Program-made: the position numbers and the translations under genes
DNA from: an uncultured Eubacteriales bacterium
Lineage (GTDB): Bacteria > Bacillota > Clostridia > Oscillospirales > Oscillospiraceae
Reading direction: 5' to 3'
DNA: 57,496 nt
Assembly: GCA_958402445.1 (NCBI GenBank)
Contig: CATXTO010000011.1
Location: 1-57,496 of the forward strand
Notes under the pieces: generated by a model
What the model was told of the DNA's origin: nothing
Seen by the model: the letters and a program-made list of their open reading frames with translations, nothing else
The model's database searches: none
Part shown: positions 57,261-57,496 of the stretch, piece by piece
How the letters are laid out: each line of letters begins with the position of its first letter
How positions within the stretch are numbered: position 1 is the stretch's first letter

Positions 57261-57496
57261 GCCCGTTGGGAGATTCTAATAGCTTGCTCGGCTTGCGGGC
57301 GAGCGCAGCTCGCCCCTACAGGGTAGTACCGACCCGGGGGCTGTGGGGCGACCTGTGGTCGCCCGTTGGGAGATTCTACTAGCTGCCGGGCTTGCGGGCG
57401 AGCGCAGCTCGCCCCTACAGGGTAGTACCGACCCGAGGGCCGTGGGGCGACCTGTGGTCGCCCGTTGGGAGATTCTACTAGCTGCCGGGCTTGCGG
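57261..57496. repeat. ~100-bp tandem repeat with alternating palindromes (runs off the window)
   Basis: The unit starting GCCCGTTGGGAGATTCTA begins at 57261, 57361 and 57460 (period 99-100). Each unit contains GGGCGAGCGCAGCTCGCCC (57297-57315, 57396-57414) and GGGCGACCTGTGGTCGCCC (57346-57364, 57445-57463). The spacer between palindromes is conserved too. The same two 19-mers occur at 21002-21020 and 21080-21098. The array continues past the end of the window. Confidence 0.88.

Noticed and set aside
57261..57496. CRISPR-like appearance of regularly spaced palindromes
   Set aside because: The spacers between the palindromes are themselves conserved and the true unit is a ~100-bp tandem repeat. 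CRISPR spacers would differ, and no cas genes are present.
1..57496. tRNA, rRNA, tmRNA, T-box or SRP RNA genes
   Set aside because: I looked for their invariant sequence boxes by eye and found none. A covariance-model search would be needed to be certain.

Overview
The window looks like a chromosomal segment of an anaerobic, spore-forming Clostridia bacterium, most likely of the Oscillospiraceae (Flavonifractor/Lawsonibacter-like). Supporting signs are the high GC content, strong AGGAGG ribosome sites, an alpha/beta-type spore protein (SASP), an S-layer-homology surface protein, a CarD regulator, EFR1-type flavodoxin-ferredoxins, a GGGtGRT protein, and the clostridial gene orders trmK-nif3 and der-plsY-gpsA. 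This placement is inferred from gene content only. No rRNA, tRNA, CRISPR array, intact insertion sequence or intact prophage was seen.

Layout. 1-6.6 kb: end of an SLH surface protein with 71-residue repeats, an ArsR-type regulator, an SDR oxidoreductase, a DUF624 membrane protein, a lipoprotein, a small protein and CarD. 7.1-16.3 kb: a large MacB-like ABC transporter, an ECF sigma factor with its coupled membrane protein, a double-GNAT/amidohydrolase operon, a split chromate transporter and the SASP gene. 16.5-23.9 kb: alpha/beta hydrolase, TetR regulator, HtrA-like protease, a palindrome-rich repeat field, DUF1858, trmK-nif3 and YebC/PmpR. 24.0-26.2 kb: a decayed RHS locus interrupted by an AT-rich merR gene. 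26.4-29.9 kb: response regulator, ABC transporter and histidine kinase operon of the peptide-antibiotic type, with a clear direct-repeat binding site. 30.0-31.3 kb: an AT-rich PHP-phosphoesterase gene between near-identical 21-bp direct repeats. 31.4-33.6 kb: GntR-ABC operon with operator, then a broken zinc-ribbon gene. 34.0-38.9 kb: XRE regulator, zinc-ribbon membrane protein and the potABCD polyamine uptake operon. 38.9-46.4 kb: RluA-type pseudouridine synthase, an ABC exporter, DUF177-rpmF, and der-plsY-gpsA. 46.7-51.3 kb: a TetR-controlled pair of EFR1 flavodoxin-ferredoxins, divergent from a 2-enoate-reductase-type flavoenzyme. 51.3-54.0 kb: a decaying region with a broken ferredoxin-nitroreductase, a broken DUF4180 gene, an integrase remnant and one intact exonuclease. 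54.1-57.5 kb: GGGtGRT protein with an Fe-S scaffold protein, a metallophosphoesterase and a ~100-bp tandem repeat running off the window.

Core housekeeping functions (ribosome, GTPase Der, phospholipid synthesis, tRNA/rRNA modification) alternate with envelope-stress and transport modules, each next to its own regulator. The most promising little-described items are the GGGtGRT/scaffold pair, the TetR-EFR1-EFR1/flavoenzyme redox cluster, the repeat-flanked PHP cassette, and the two fields of alternating 19-bp palindromes. Broken genes cluster at 24-26 kb and 51-54 kb, which mark the sites of past insertion and decay.
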